DNA from: Serratia marcescens | GTDB taxonomy: Bacteria; Pseudomonadota; Gammaproteobacteria; Enterobacterales; Enterobacteriaceae | DNA length: 64,000 bases | Assembly: GCF_029846115.1 (NCBI RefSeq) | Contig: NZ_JARVZZ010000001.1 | Location: 1,426,001 to 1,490,000, forward strand | Reading direction: 5' to 3' | In this document: one piece after another, positions 55,481 through 64,000 of the stretch | How the letters are laid out: the number at the start of each line of letters is the position of its first letter | How positions within the stretch are numbered: position 1 is the stretch's first letter | Notes under the pieces: generated by a model | Seen by the model: the letters and a program-made list of their open reading frames with translations, nothing else | What the model was told of the DNA's origin: nothing | The model's database searches: none | Position numbers and translations under genes: made by a program

Positions 55481-56888
55481 GAGAAAAATTTATAAGCTAA
55501 TTGACCTAGTCAGCCTACGCAACGGGGCGGCCATAAAGCAAGAATATTTTACCGATGATCAATTTGGTATAGACCTTATAAAGGTATCAAATTTTACAAA
55601 AGACTCCATTGATATTACCGGTGTTACAAAGGTTGATATTGAGCATGCAAGAAAGTGGGTTTCCCATCGAATAAAAGCTAATGACATTTTAATTGCGACT
55701 GTTGGTTCTTGGCCACCTAACTGGTCATCTGTTGTTGGCAAGGTAGTAAGGGCTCCGATAGAAACGCAGGGCGCAATACAGAATCAAAATACATGTAGCG
55801 TTATTCCAGGTGACTTAGTTAACCAAAATTACCTTTACTATTTACTGAAAACAAAATGCTTTTCTGAATGGGTGGTTAATGTAGCGCAAGGTAGCGCTAA
55901 TCAGGCGCGAGTCCCAGTGAAAAAAATTGGCGACTTCCTAGTTGAGTTGCCACCTATTGATGAACAAGTAAAAGTTTCAAAAACTCTTGATGCGTTAGAT
56001 GTAAAGATCACCCTCAACCGCCAAATCAACCAAACCCTAGAGCAAATGGCACAAGCGCTGTTTAAATCTTGGTTTGTTGACTTTGATCCGGTGGTCGATA
56101 ACGCCTTGGATGCAGGTTTTTTCGAGCAGGATTTAGAGTTTTCTGATGAGTTACTGCGCCGTGCTGAGTTCCGTAAAGCTGCGCGTGAAAGCAGCGATTT
56201 CAAGCCATTATCGAACGATATTCGTCAGCAATTCCCTGCCGCTTTTGAAGAGTGCGTCGAGCCTTCATTGGGTTTGGAAGGATGGATACCTAAAGGTTGG
56301 CAGGCTGGAGAACTAGGTGATGTTCTTTTACTAAGAAATGAACGGATAAAACCATCGAGTGAAACTAGACGTATTCCATATGTGCCAATTGAATGCATTG
56401 GTACAAAGGAACCACTCCTTTCAGAATCAAAATCTGGTGAAGAAGCTAACAGTAGTCTGATTTTGTTTAAGGAAGGGGATATTCTATTCGGAGCAATGCG
56501 TCCATATTTCCATAAGGTATGCATTGCTCCATTTAATGGAGTTACTCGCTCAACAGTTTTTACTCTCACAGCTAAAGATTCGGAATCCCTATATTTCTCT
56601 TTTTTCCAAGCATATCAAGAATCAACTGTGAAATATGCAACCCTTCATTGTGAAGGATCAACCATCCCATATGCTAAGTGGAAAGGTTCGCTAGACCGAA
56701 AACCTATAGTTTTGCCTACAAAAGAAGTACAACATTTGTTTCATCAGCGGGTCAAATCATTTATTGAATGGGGCAGCTCGAGTAATGAGCAGTCTCAAAG
56801 TCTTTTAAAAGTACGAGATACTCTTCTACCCAAACTGATTTCTGGTGAACTTCACCTCGATGAAATTGAGACCGAACTCGTCAGTTAA
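55470..56888 (+). CDS. hsdS: HsdS, type I specificity subunit
   Basis: 472 residues from the ATG at 55470 (the ATG at 55416 lies inside hsdM). There are two target-recognition domains: the first about 1-170, ending LVELPPIDEQVKVSKTLDAL, and the second about 280-455, ending HLFHQRVKSFIEWGSS. The central conserved helices contain KITLNRQINQTLEQMAQALF and KSWFVDFDPVVDNALDAGFF. The domains read the two halves of a bipartite target; the sequence recognised cannot be predicted. The first domain is AT-richer than the flanking conserved helices, consistent with domain shuffling. Confidence 0.95.
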   Translation: MESKRKIYKLIDLVSLRNGAAIKQEYFTDDQFGIDLIKVSNFTKDSIDITGVTKVDIEHARKWVSHRIKANDILIATVGSWPPNWSSVVGKVVRAPIETQGAIQNQNTCSVIPGDLVNQNYLYYLLKTKCFSEWVVNVAQGSANQARVPVKKIGDFLVELPPIDEQVKVSKTLDALDVKITLNRQINQTLEQMAQALFKSWFVDFDPVVDNALDAGFFEQDLEFSDELLRRAEFRKAARESSDFKPLSNDIRQQFPAAFEECVEPSLGLEGWIPKGWQAGELGDVLLLRNERIKPSSETRRIPYVPIECIGTKEPLLSESKSGEEANSSLILFKEGDILFGAMRPYFHKVCIAPFNGVTRSTVFTLTAKDSESLYFSFFQAYQESTVKYATLHCEGSTIPYAKWKGSLDRKPIVLPTKEVQHLFHQRVKSFIEWGSSSNEQSQSLLKVRDTLLPKLISGELHLDEIETELVS

Positions 56889-56959
56889 GTACGCGGGGCG
56901 ATGTAGCGATGGGTTACGTAGCCCTATAACCATTAACAACCGAACAATAAGCCATTGCC

Positions 56960-59900
56960 ATGAGCCATATTTTCACGGAAGCGAAGCTGGAACAGGCCAT
57001 TATCTCCCTACTAGGGCAGCGCTCGAATGCGGAAGGCCAACCCTGTTACCCTCATTTTGTCGGTAGCAATGTGCCGCGAAAAGATAAAAGTGAGGTGCTG
57101 ATTACGGATGACCTGCGCCAGTATCTGGCCAACCAGTATCAGGCTGAGGGGATCACGCAAGGGGAGATTTCTCACATCCTCCACCAGTTGCAGACGCTTC
57201 CTGCCAGCGATCTCTATCAGAGCAATAAAATCTTTTGCCACTGGCTCAGCAACGGCTTTTTACTTAAACGTGAAGATCGTAATAAGAAAGACCTCTATAT
57301 CGAGCTGATGGATACCAGCACCTTGTCAGAGCAGTTAGCCTGCTTATTTACAGGGCATGGCGAAGAGATGGTCGAGGTGGGTAATAATATCTACCGGTTG
57401 GTTAATCAATTGGAGATAGAAGGTCAGACCGGTGACGGCGGGCTGCAACTGCGCATCCCCGATGGCATCTTGTATGTGAACGGCTTGCCGCTGGTAGTAT
57501 TCGAGTTTAAATCGGCGGTACGTGAAGAAGAAGCCACCACCTATGACGCCTGGCGCCAACTTTGTGTGCGTTACAAGCGCGATATTCCTAGGTTGTTTGT
57601 CTATAACGCGCTGTGTATTCTCAGCGATGGGGTGAATAATAAGCTGGGAAACCTGTTTGCACCTTACGAGTTCTACTACGCTTGGCGTAAGGTGAACGGT
57701 AACGAATCCACCGAGCAAGATGGCATCAGTGGTCTCTACACCCTCATCCAGGGGTTATTTCATCCGGTCCGTTTGCTGGACGTGTTGAAGAACTTCGTTT
57801 TCTTCCCAGACACCAGCAAACAGGAAGTGAAGATCTGCTGTCGCTACCCGCAGTATTACGCCGCCCGCAAGCTTTACTACAACATTAAAAAAGAGCGCAA
57901 GCAGATAACGGCCATTGGGGAGAATATTGGTGGCACCGGTAAAGGGGGAACCTACTTTGGTGCCACGGGCTGCGGCAAAAGCTATACCATGCAGTTCCTT
58001 GCCCGGTTGTTGATGAAGAGCGTCGATTTTGCCAGTCCGACCATTGTTCTCATTACCGACCGCACCGATCTCGATGAACAGCTCGCGAAGCAATTCTGCA
58101 ATGCTACCGCTTTTATCGGCGATGCGGTGATTGAACCGGTCACCAGCCGTCAGGATCTGCGAGATAAGCTGGCCGGATGCGCCAGCGGCGGGGTATTCCT
58201 GACCACCATCCACAAGTTTACTGAAGATATTCAACTGCTCTCCAATCGCAGCAATATTATCTGTATTTCTGACGAAGCCCACCGAAGCCAGATAAACCTC
58301 GACCTGAAGATCAGCATCGATGCTGAAACCGGAACGGTGAAAAAGACCTACGGCTTTGCTAAGTATCTACACGACTCGTTGCCTAACGCTACCTATGTTG
58401 GCTTTACCGGCACCCCTATCGACGCCACTCTGGATGTATTTGGCCCCACCATCGATAGCTACACTATGACCGAGTCGGTTAACGATGAAATCACGGTGCG
58501 GATTGTCTACGAAGGGCGAGCTGCCAAAGTGGTGCTTGATAACAGTAAGCTGGAAGAGATCGAGCAGTATTATCAAGAATGCGAAAAACTGGGTGCCAGT
58601 GAACACCAGATTGAAGAGAGCAAGAAAACCACGGCCAATATGAATTCCATCTTGGGCGATCCGGATCGCATCGAAGCATTGGCCAAGGATTTCGCCCAGC
58701 ATTACGAAAAACGGGTAACAGAAGGCTCGACCATTAAAGGCAAGGCGATGTTTGTTTGTGCCAGCCGCGAGATTGCCTACGATTTCTATAAGAGTCTGAA
58801 GCTACAGCGCCCCGATTGGTTCGAGGCGAAACAGGCTATCGATGGTGCCACTCTTACCGAGCAAGAGAAAAAAGAATTGATGAGTCTTCCTCTGGTCAAT
58901 ATGGTCATGACCCGGGGCCAGGATGATGAAGAGGCCATGTATAACTTGCTCGGTACTAAGGAGTACCGCCGGGAGCTGGACAAGCAGTTCAAGAATCCTA
59001 AGTCCAACTTCAAAATTGCCATTGTGGTGGACATGTGGCTGACCGGTTTTGACGTGCCTGAACTAGATACCATTTACATCGATAAGCCGCTGCAAAAGCA
59101 CAACCTGATCCAAACTATCTCGCGTGTAAACCGCCGGTTTGAGGGTAAGGAAAAGGGGTTGGTAGTCGATTACATCGGCATTAAAAGCCGGATGAACATG
59201 GCATTGGCCATGTACTCGAAGGCTGATAAATCCAACTTTGAAGATGTCCAACAGTCACTGATTGAGGTGCGTAATCACCTGCATCTGCTTGCTCAGATAT
59301 TTCATACGTTCGACAGCCGTGATTACTTCTCTGGGACACCCACTTTGCAACTAGACTGCCTCAATAGGGCCGCCGAGTTTGCCCTGCAGACCAAGAAAAT
59401 TGAGCTTCGTTTTATGGGATTGGTGAAACGCCTGAAAGCCGCCTATGACGTTTGCGTTGGCAGTGAAGAGATCACCCAGGAAGAGCGTGAGCGAATTCAT
59501 TTCTATCTGGCCGTGCGTTCTATCGTCTACAAGCTTACAAAGGGCGATGCGCCGGACACCGCGCAGATGAACCAGGAAGTGCGTGAGATGATTGCCGAGG
59601 CGCTCAAGGCTGAAGGAGTAGAGGAGATCTTCACCTTAGGCGAAGATAAAGCTGAGACCATCGATATCTTTGATGATGAGTACATGGCTCGCATTGGCAA
59701 GATCAAGCTGCCTAATACCCGGATGCAACTGCTGCAAAAGATGCTGGCAAAAGCTATTAGTGATTTTCAAAAGGTGAACCAGCTTCAGGGCATCAATTTC
59801 TCCAAGCGTTTCCAAGCATTGGTTGAACAGTACAATCAGCGTAAAGAGAACGACGTGCTCAACGGCGAAGAGTTCGACGCTTTCACCCAGCAGATGGCCG

Positions 59901-60241
59901 ACATGATCTACGACATTAAGACCGAGATGATGTCGTTTGCTGATATCGGCATCGACATGGAAGAGAAGGCCTTTCTCGATATCCTGGCGCATATGTGCGA
60001 GAAGTACGATTTCACCTATGACAAGGATAAGATGTTGGAATTGGCCAAGGATATGAAGGTGATTGTCGATGACAGCGCTCAATACCCCGACTGGAGCAAC
60101 CGCGACGACATCAAGGCTAAACTGAAAGTAGATCTTATCCTTCTCCTACACCGCTATGGCTTCCCCCCGGTAGCCAATGATGAGGTCTACAAGAGCGTGC
60201 TGGAGCAGGCGGAAAACTTTAAGAAGTATTTGCATAGCTGA
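56960..60241 (+). CDS. hsdR: HsdR, type I restriction endonuclease subunit
   Basis: 1093 residues. The N-terminal nuclease motif is IPDGILYVNGLPLVVFEFKS (PD...ExK, about residues 165-185). An SF2 translocase follows: Walker A GATGCGKSYT (about 335), DEAH in CISDEAHRSQ, FTGTPID and the motif VI stretch LIQTISRVNRRFEGK. A long C-terminal helical region docks on the M2S core. It pumps unmethylated DNA and cleaves it at random distant sites. It begins 71 bp after hsdS on the same strand, giving the order M-S-R. All key motifs are intact. Confidence 0.97.
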   Translation: MSHIFTEAKLEQAIISLLGQRSNAEGQPCYPHFVGSNVPRKDKSEVLITDDLRQYLANQYQAEGITQGEISHILHQLQTLPASDLYQSNKIFCHWLSNGFLLKREDRNKKDLYIELMDTSTLSEQLACLFTGHGEEMVEVGNNIYRLVNQLEIEGQTGDGGLQLRIPDGILYVNGLPLVVFEFKSAVREEEATTYDAWRQLCVRYKRDIPRLFVYNALCILSDGVNNKLGNLFAPYEFYYAWRKVNGNESTEQDGISGLYTLIQGLFHPVRLLDVLKNFVFFPDTSKQEVKICCRYPQYYAARKLYYNIKKERKQITAIGENIGGTGKGGTYFGATGCGKSYTMQFLARLLMKSVDFASPTIVLITDRTDLDEQLAKQFCNATAFIGDAVIEPVTSRQDLRDKLAGCASGGVFLTTIHKFTEDIQLLSNRSNIICISDEAHRSQINLDLKISIDAETGTVKKTYGFAKYLHDSLPNATYVGFTGTPIDATLDVFGPTIDSYTMTESVNDEITVRIVYEGRAAKVVLDNSKLEEIEQYYQECEKLGASEHQIEESKKTTANMNSILGDPDRIEALAKDFAQHYEKRVTEGSTIKGKAMFVCASREIAYDFYKSLKLQRPDWFEAKQAIDGATLTEQEKKELMSLPLVNMVMTRGQDDEEAMYNLLGTKEYRRELDKQFKNPKSNFKIAIVVDMWLTGFDVPELDTIYIDKPLQKHNLIQTISRVNRRFEGKEKGLVVDYIGIKSRMNMALAMYSKADKSNFEDVQQSLIEVRNHLHLLAQIFHTFDSRDYFSGTPTLQLDCLNRAAEFALQTKKIELRFMGLVKRLKAAYDVCVGSEEITQEERERIHFYLAVRSIVYKLTKGDAPDTAQMNQEVREMIAEALKAEGVEEIFTLGEDKAETIDIFDDEYMARIGKIKLPNTRMQLLQKMLAKAISDFQKVNQLQGINFSKRFQALVEQYNQRKENDVLNGEEFDAFTQQMADMIYDIKTEMMSFADIGIDMEEKAFLDILAHMCEKYDFTYDKDKMLELAKDMKVIVDDSAQYPDWSNRDDIKAKLKVDLILLLHRYGFPPVANDEVYKSVLEQAENFKKYLHS

Positions 60242-60535
60242 TTTATCAATTTGAGGTTTGGTATGAAGTCTCATGTGTGACTGATTGCCGCCTCAAATGG
60301 GGATAGATGCGAGACCATTATCTCAAGTATTGTAAAAATCCGTGGGTAGCAGGTCACGTTGTCAGCGGGTGTTTTTAATCAAAAAGATAAAACTATGTAA
60401 TGTTTGTGATGTTTACCCTTGATTGTTTTCCTTACCTGATCAACCCTTGAGCAAGGCCCAGTTCAAGTGACGTCAGTAGGTGCACATTTGCACTGGCCTG
60501 CATGTAATCAGGATATCAAAAAGAGAATAATCAGG

Positions 60536-62623
60536 ATGAAAGCCAAAGAAGCAAAATTACTCGATTTTCTACGCACAGCCCCGCAGTTAGTTATACCTAT
60601 CTATCAGCGTCTTTATTCTTGGAGTTTGAAAGAGTGTGAGCAGTTGTGGGACGATATTATTCGCTGCGGTAAAGATGAAAGTAATAACGGTCATTTTATT
60701 GGTTCAGTAGTGTATATTGAGCATGGCCTTTATTCTGTTACGTCACAGTCTCCGTTACTCATAATCGATGGACAACAGCGTGTTACTACAGCCTCTTTGT
60801 TAATCGCAGCCTTAGCTGAGGCTGTAGGACAAGACGAGTTTATCGAGGGGTTTAATCAGGAACAACTACGCGGATTTTATTTGACCAACCCGCTGTTGTC
60901 TGGCGAAAAACGTTATAAATTAGTATTGTCTCAAACGGATAATGCAACGTTACGCGCTATTGTTGACAGGAAATCGCAGCCGGAAGCTTACTCGATCAGG
61001 ATTAAAGAAAATTTTGAGTTTTTCCAAGATAAATTAAAAAATAAAGAGTTACAGGAAACAGTATGTAAAGGACTTAACAAGCTTATTGTGGTCGATATTT
61101 CATTGCAGCGTGGTTATGACAATCCACAGTTGATTTTTGAGAGTATGAACTCAACAGGGAAGAAGTTGAGTCAGGCTGATTTGATCAGAAACTACATTTT
61201 AATGGGGCTGGATAACGAAAGTCAAACTGAGCTGTATAATGACTACTGGCGAAAAATGGAACTGCTTTTTGGCCAAGAGGCTTACTCAGAACAGTTTGAT
61301 TTCTTCATGCGTCATTATTTAACGGTTAAAACCGGCGAGATTCCGAAGGTTGACGACGTTTATGAGACATTCAAGCAACATTTCTACCGGAGTAAACAGT
61401 CAGTTGATTCCGTTGTTGCTGATATTTACCAATATGCGGTGTATTATTGCGCCATTGTACTCGGAGTAGAAAAAGACAAAAAACTAAAAGAGGTATTCCA
61501 GGACATCCGTGAACTGCGTATGGACGTGGCATATCCACTCATTTTAGAGCTGTATAATGATTACCAGGGTGAAAAGCTACAACATTCTGAGTTCGTTACT
61601 GTTTTGCGATTAATAGAAAGCTATGTTTTCCGTCGGGCAGTATGTGCTATTCCTACCAACTCAATGAATAAAACGTTTGCCGGTCTCAGTAAATGTTTCA
61701 AAAAAGATCGCTATCTGGAAAGTGTTCAAGCGGCATTTATTATGCTTCCTTCATATCGTCGTTTTCCTAGTGATGACGAGTTTAAACGAGAAATAACTCA
61801 TCGCGATCTGTATAATTTTAGAAGTCGTAGTTATTGGCTTAGAAAATTTGAGAACTTTAATCACAAAGAGCGTGTTCATGTCGAAGAATATACCATCGAA
61901 CATATCATGCCTCAGTGTAATAATAATGTGGAGAAAGTACCTTTAGTATGGCAGAAGACGCTCGGTACCGAATGGCAACGTGTGTGGGAAACTTGGCGCC
62001 ATACACTAGGTAACTTAACGTTGACTGGTTATAACTCTGAGTATAGTAATAAATCCTTTACTGAAAAGCGCGACATGGATGGTGGATTTAAGCACAGCCC
62101 ACTTCGCTTGAATGAGGGATTATCCATTGTAGAAAACTGGGACGAGCCTGCAATTCAAGCTCGAGCCAAAACGATGGCTGAGAAAGCCAGTATTGTATGG
62201 CCAGCAGTGGATCTGTCCGTAGAGGTTCTTAATACATACAAACCTGAAGATGAAATCAGTCGTTCCTACAGTATTGACGATCATCCACACTTAGCAAAAG
62301 AGCAGGTGAATGTGCTGTTTGAGGTATTTCGAAAAGCAGTATTAGCGCTTGATCCTTGTGTATCTGAAGTGTTCCTTAAACTCTATATTGCTTATAAAGC
62401 CGAAGTTAATTTTGTGGATGTTATTCCTCAGGCTAAGCGTATATTACTTTCTCTAAACATTCCGATTTCGGAGCTCGAGGATCCTCGAGGTTTGAGTCGA
62501 GACGTGACGAAGTTAGGCCGCTGGGGGAACGGTGATGTTGAGGTTGCTTTTGAAAATAAAGAAGATTTATCTTATATAATGGCATTGGTGACTCAAGCTT
62601 TTGAACGGCAGATGGAAAGTTAG
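60536..62623 (+). CDS. GmrSD-like DUF262/DUF1524 (HNH) nuclease
   Basis: 695 residues from the ATG at 60536 (TCAGG upstream; the ATG at 60467 is weaker). The DUF262 domain has the IPIYQRLYSWSLKECEQLWD opening and DGQQRVTT (about residue 79), the ParB-like nucleotide site. The C-terminal DUF1524 HNH domain has TIEHIMPQ (about 453), with GNLTLTGYNSEYSNKSF as metal-binding remainder. Relatives such as GmrSD cut glucosylated or otherwise modified phage DNA (type IV restriction). It lies 294 bp downstream of hsdR with no gene in between. A role against phages that evade HsdR by DNA modification is inferred from context. Confidence 0.88.
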   Translation: MKAKEAKLLDFLRTAPQLVIPIYQRLYSWSLKECEQLWDDIIRCGKDESNNGHFIGSVVYIEHGLYSVTSQSPLLIIDGQQRVTTASLLIAALAEAVGQDEFIEGFNQEQLRGFYLTNPLLSGEKRYKLVLSQTDNATLRAIVDRKSQPEAYSIRIKENFEFFQDKLKNKELQETVCKGLNKLIVVDISLQRGYDNPQLIFESMNSTGKKLSQADLIRNYILMGLDNESQTELYNDYWRKMELLFGQEAYSEQFDFFMRHYLTVKTGEIPKVDDVYETFKQHFYRSKQSVDSVVADIYQYAVYYCAIVLGVEKDKKLKEVFQDIRELRMDVAYPLILELYNDYQGEKLQHSEFVTVLRLIESYVFRRAVCAIPTNSMNKTFAGLSKCFKKDRYLESVQAAFIMLPSYRRFPSDDEFKREITHRDLYNFRSRSYWLRKFENFNHKERVHVEEYTIEHIMPQCNNNVEKVPLVWQKTLGTEWQRVWETWRHTLGNLTLTGYNSEYSNKSFTEKRDMDGGFKHSPLRLNEGLSIVENWDEPAIQARAKTMAEKASIVWPAVDLSVEVLNTYKPEDEISRSYSIDDHPHLAKEQVNVLFEVFRKAVLALDPCVSEVFLKLYIAYKAEVNFVDVIPQAKRILLSLNIPISELEDPRGLSRDVTKLGRWGNGDVEVAFENKEDLSYIMALVTQAFERQMES

Positions 62624-62640
62624 TTTTATTTGTTAAAACT

Positions 62641-62680
62641 AGACAAACTGTTCTTACTGATATGTAAGGACCGTTTGTCT
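62641..62680. terminator. Long hairpin between convergent genes
   Basis: AGACAAAC and GTTTGTCT form the outer 8 bp, extended inward by TTCTTAC/GTAAGGA with one wobble, giving about 16 pairs around a short loop. It starts 18 bases after the DUF262 stop and ends 42 bases before the stop of the convergent gene. It is flanked by AT-rich tails and can terminate both. Confidence 0.65.
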
Positions 62681-62721
62681 AAGAATTAATTTAATGAGTA
62701 TATTTCATATAACTATATGAT

Positions 62722-63675
62722 TTATTTATAATTTTTTAGTTTTCTTTCATAATCGTTCAGAAGAAAATCTTTGTATTTGTCAGGTAAAAGTGCAACCTCA
62801 CCCCAGGTAAGTTCTTTGGTCCAATATCCTGTTCCTACTGATTCAATTGATGCATAGAACACCACTATGCGGTTTTCAGCTTTACCTGAAACAATACCTC
62901 TTGGCTCAGCGACTTTATTCGGGACTCTCACTCTAAAATCGGCATAGCTCTTCGGAGTTGCTAATTTAATCCAAATGGTTGAGTGATTAATATGCTTGTC
63001 TATTTTAGAAACCTGACCAAAGTAAAAATTAGGGATTTCAACTTCATTGTTTATGTGATTGACATCCTTTAAAGTATCGCAGAAAAGATAGCGAAGAGAG
63101 TGACCTGACTCATCAACAATGAATATCTCCCTATAATAGTTTTTTCTAAAATTGGCACAAAGAGATTGAATGCTTGTTATTTTGCTGGGTAATTTAAATG
63201 TTTGGCCATTATGTCGTGCTACAGGGACATTGACAATCGGACCATCTTTACTTTCATAGTAGGTGTCAATCGGCTGTTCGTCACCATTGTGAGGTTCACG
63301 AGGAGCATTCTCAGGCTTCTCTTGCAAAAATCCATTGATAACGATTAATTCCTCGTCCTCAACAGCTTTCTTGGCCTCTTCTTCGTTAGAGTAACGTTTC
63401 CCTGTAACGGACCCGCTTCTAAGTAAGCAGAAAGGAGCATCAAGATCTGGCAAATGACGAAATAAAGCGTCTCGGCCATTAGACATTATAGACGATTCAG
63501 GATCTGAAGGTACTCTTATGAGGGGTTCGTAGCATTGAGGGCAAATTAAATGACTTTTCATAACTAATTGATAGTCAAGTGGTTCAACTTCATTACGGAT
63601 AAGTAGTGGAATACCATGGATCCGTTTGTCCCAGTTAGGATCATAATAAGCATAAGCTATACGCCGAGTAATCAT
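62722..63675 (-). CDS. Hypothetical protein with CoiA-like N-terminal zinc motif
   Basis: 317 residues of unknown function. The N-terminal third has CPQCYEPL, a later FRHLPDLDAPFC and a following Leu-rich turn: C-x2-C...H...C, as in zinc-binding heads of CoiA-like and other nuclease-associated proteins. The rest (VARHNGQTFKLPSKITSIQS, IWIKLATPKSYADFRVRV) is beta-rich with no recognised motif. No PD-(D/E)XK residues were seen. It is convergent with the DUF262 gene and belongs to the same AT-rich island. The small protein at 43974-44303 shares the zinc spacing. Confidence 0.7.
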   Translation of the reverse strand: MITRRIAYAYYDPNWDKRIHGIPLLIRNEVEPLDYQLVMKSHLICPQCYEPLIRVPSDPESSIMSNGRDALFRHLPDLDAPFCLLRSGSVTGKRYSNEEEAKKAVEDEELIVINGFLQEKPENAPREPHNGDEQPIDTYYESKDGPIVNVPVARHNGQTFKLPSKITSIQSLCANFRKNYYREIFIVDESGHSLRYLFCDTLKDVNHINNEVEIPNFYFGQVSKIDKHINHSTIWIKLATPKSYADFRVRVPNKVAEPRGIVSGKAENRIVVFYASIESVGTGYWTKELTWGEVALLPDKYKDFLLNDYERKLKNYK

Positions 63676-64000
63676 AAGAAAATCTCCGCTTTATAAATTA
63701 TCAATATAATGGTTTATAACAAATTAAAATGAGTAAGTGAATCTGTTTTATACTATTTTTCACTTATTTAAGTCAGGGGTGTAATTATTGGTTTTATATT
63801 TATTGTGTCTGGAGTAGTTAATGTTGGTTACTATTGGGTGAGGTGAATTCAAGTATATAGTTCTATTGAAATGGGGCTAACGATGTTAGCCCTGAGCTTT
63901 ACTGATTTCTTGTAATTATTTGATTTATAAATAAATTTTATGTGAAGCTATTTTCGTTTCGGCTATGGTGAAAATAAAATTAAATGATATTTTTAAAAAT
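63676..64000. other. AT-rich intergenic end of the window
   Basis: 325 bases with no ORF. A hairpin, GGGCTAAC/GTTAGCCC (63874-63892), is terminator-like. The sequence is still AT-rich, so the island continues beyond the window. No leuX 3'-end copy is present. Confidence 0.5.

Noticed and set aside
42338..64000. Second copy of the leuX 3' end (right att site)
   Set aside because: Searched by eye for TTCGAGTCCGGCCTTCGGC and its core; not present, so the island boundary lies outside.

Overview
The window looks like the chromosome of a Serratia marcescens-type enterobacterium. This is inferred from gene content and from near-identity by eye to enterobacterial proteins; no database search was run. 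The backbone is GC-rich with ordinary enterobacterial loci: phnF, nrdDG, treRBC, mgtA, pyrLBI-ridA, argI, rraB, miaE, holC-valS, pepA, lptFG and leuX. Three full-length ERIC repeats lie between genes.

Layout. 1-1893: phnF (cut by the window edge), a YraQ/ArsP-type permease and a small antitoxin-like gene. 1894-5700: a strongly AT-rich insert carrying a retron. It has an OLD-type ATPase-TOPRIM effector, a 150-nt msr-msd candidate that starts inside the effector's last codons, and a reverse transcriptase. 5866-10427: nrdG and nrdD with a NrdR box pair, then a divergent LysR/flavodoxin-like oxidoreductase pair. 10456-14810: trehalose uptake and hydrolysis with TreR and its operator. 14811-17941: mgtA behind a PhoP-box-like promoter, an mgtL leader peptide and a long leader hairpin. 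18209-23617: a secreted GH20 hexosaminidase and a lone A-PCP-reductase NRPS. 23822-26088: ridA, pyrI, pyrB and the pyrL attenuator, with an ERIC element between attenuator and pyrB. 26203-40324: a peptide-type substrate-binding protein, argI with twin ARG boxes, rraB, miaE, a GMC oxidoreductase, a GNAT enzyme, valS-holC, pepA and lptFG. 40478-41194: a LuxR solo with no luxI in view.

42253-64000: a genomic island in tRNA-Leu(CAA) (leuX). A P4-type integrase is followed by a six-gene minus-strand operon that combines a sigma-factor-like protein, a small regulator-like protein, an ImmA/IrrE-UvrD helicase fusion, a multi-ubiquitin-like protein, an E1-like ThiF enzyme and a Cys-rich DUF6527-type protein. 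Next come a membrane protein with an HExxH motif, a complete type I restriction-modification system (hsdM-hsdS-hsdR), a GmrSD-like DUF262/HNH nuclease and a zinc-finger protein. The island runs off the right edge and no second att copy is visible. The multi-ubiquitin/E1/sigma/helicase operon is the best candidate for a poorly described system, probably anti-phage defence or a protein-modification response. The retron is the second most interesting locus.
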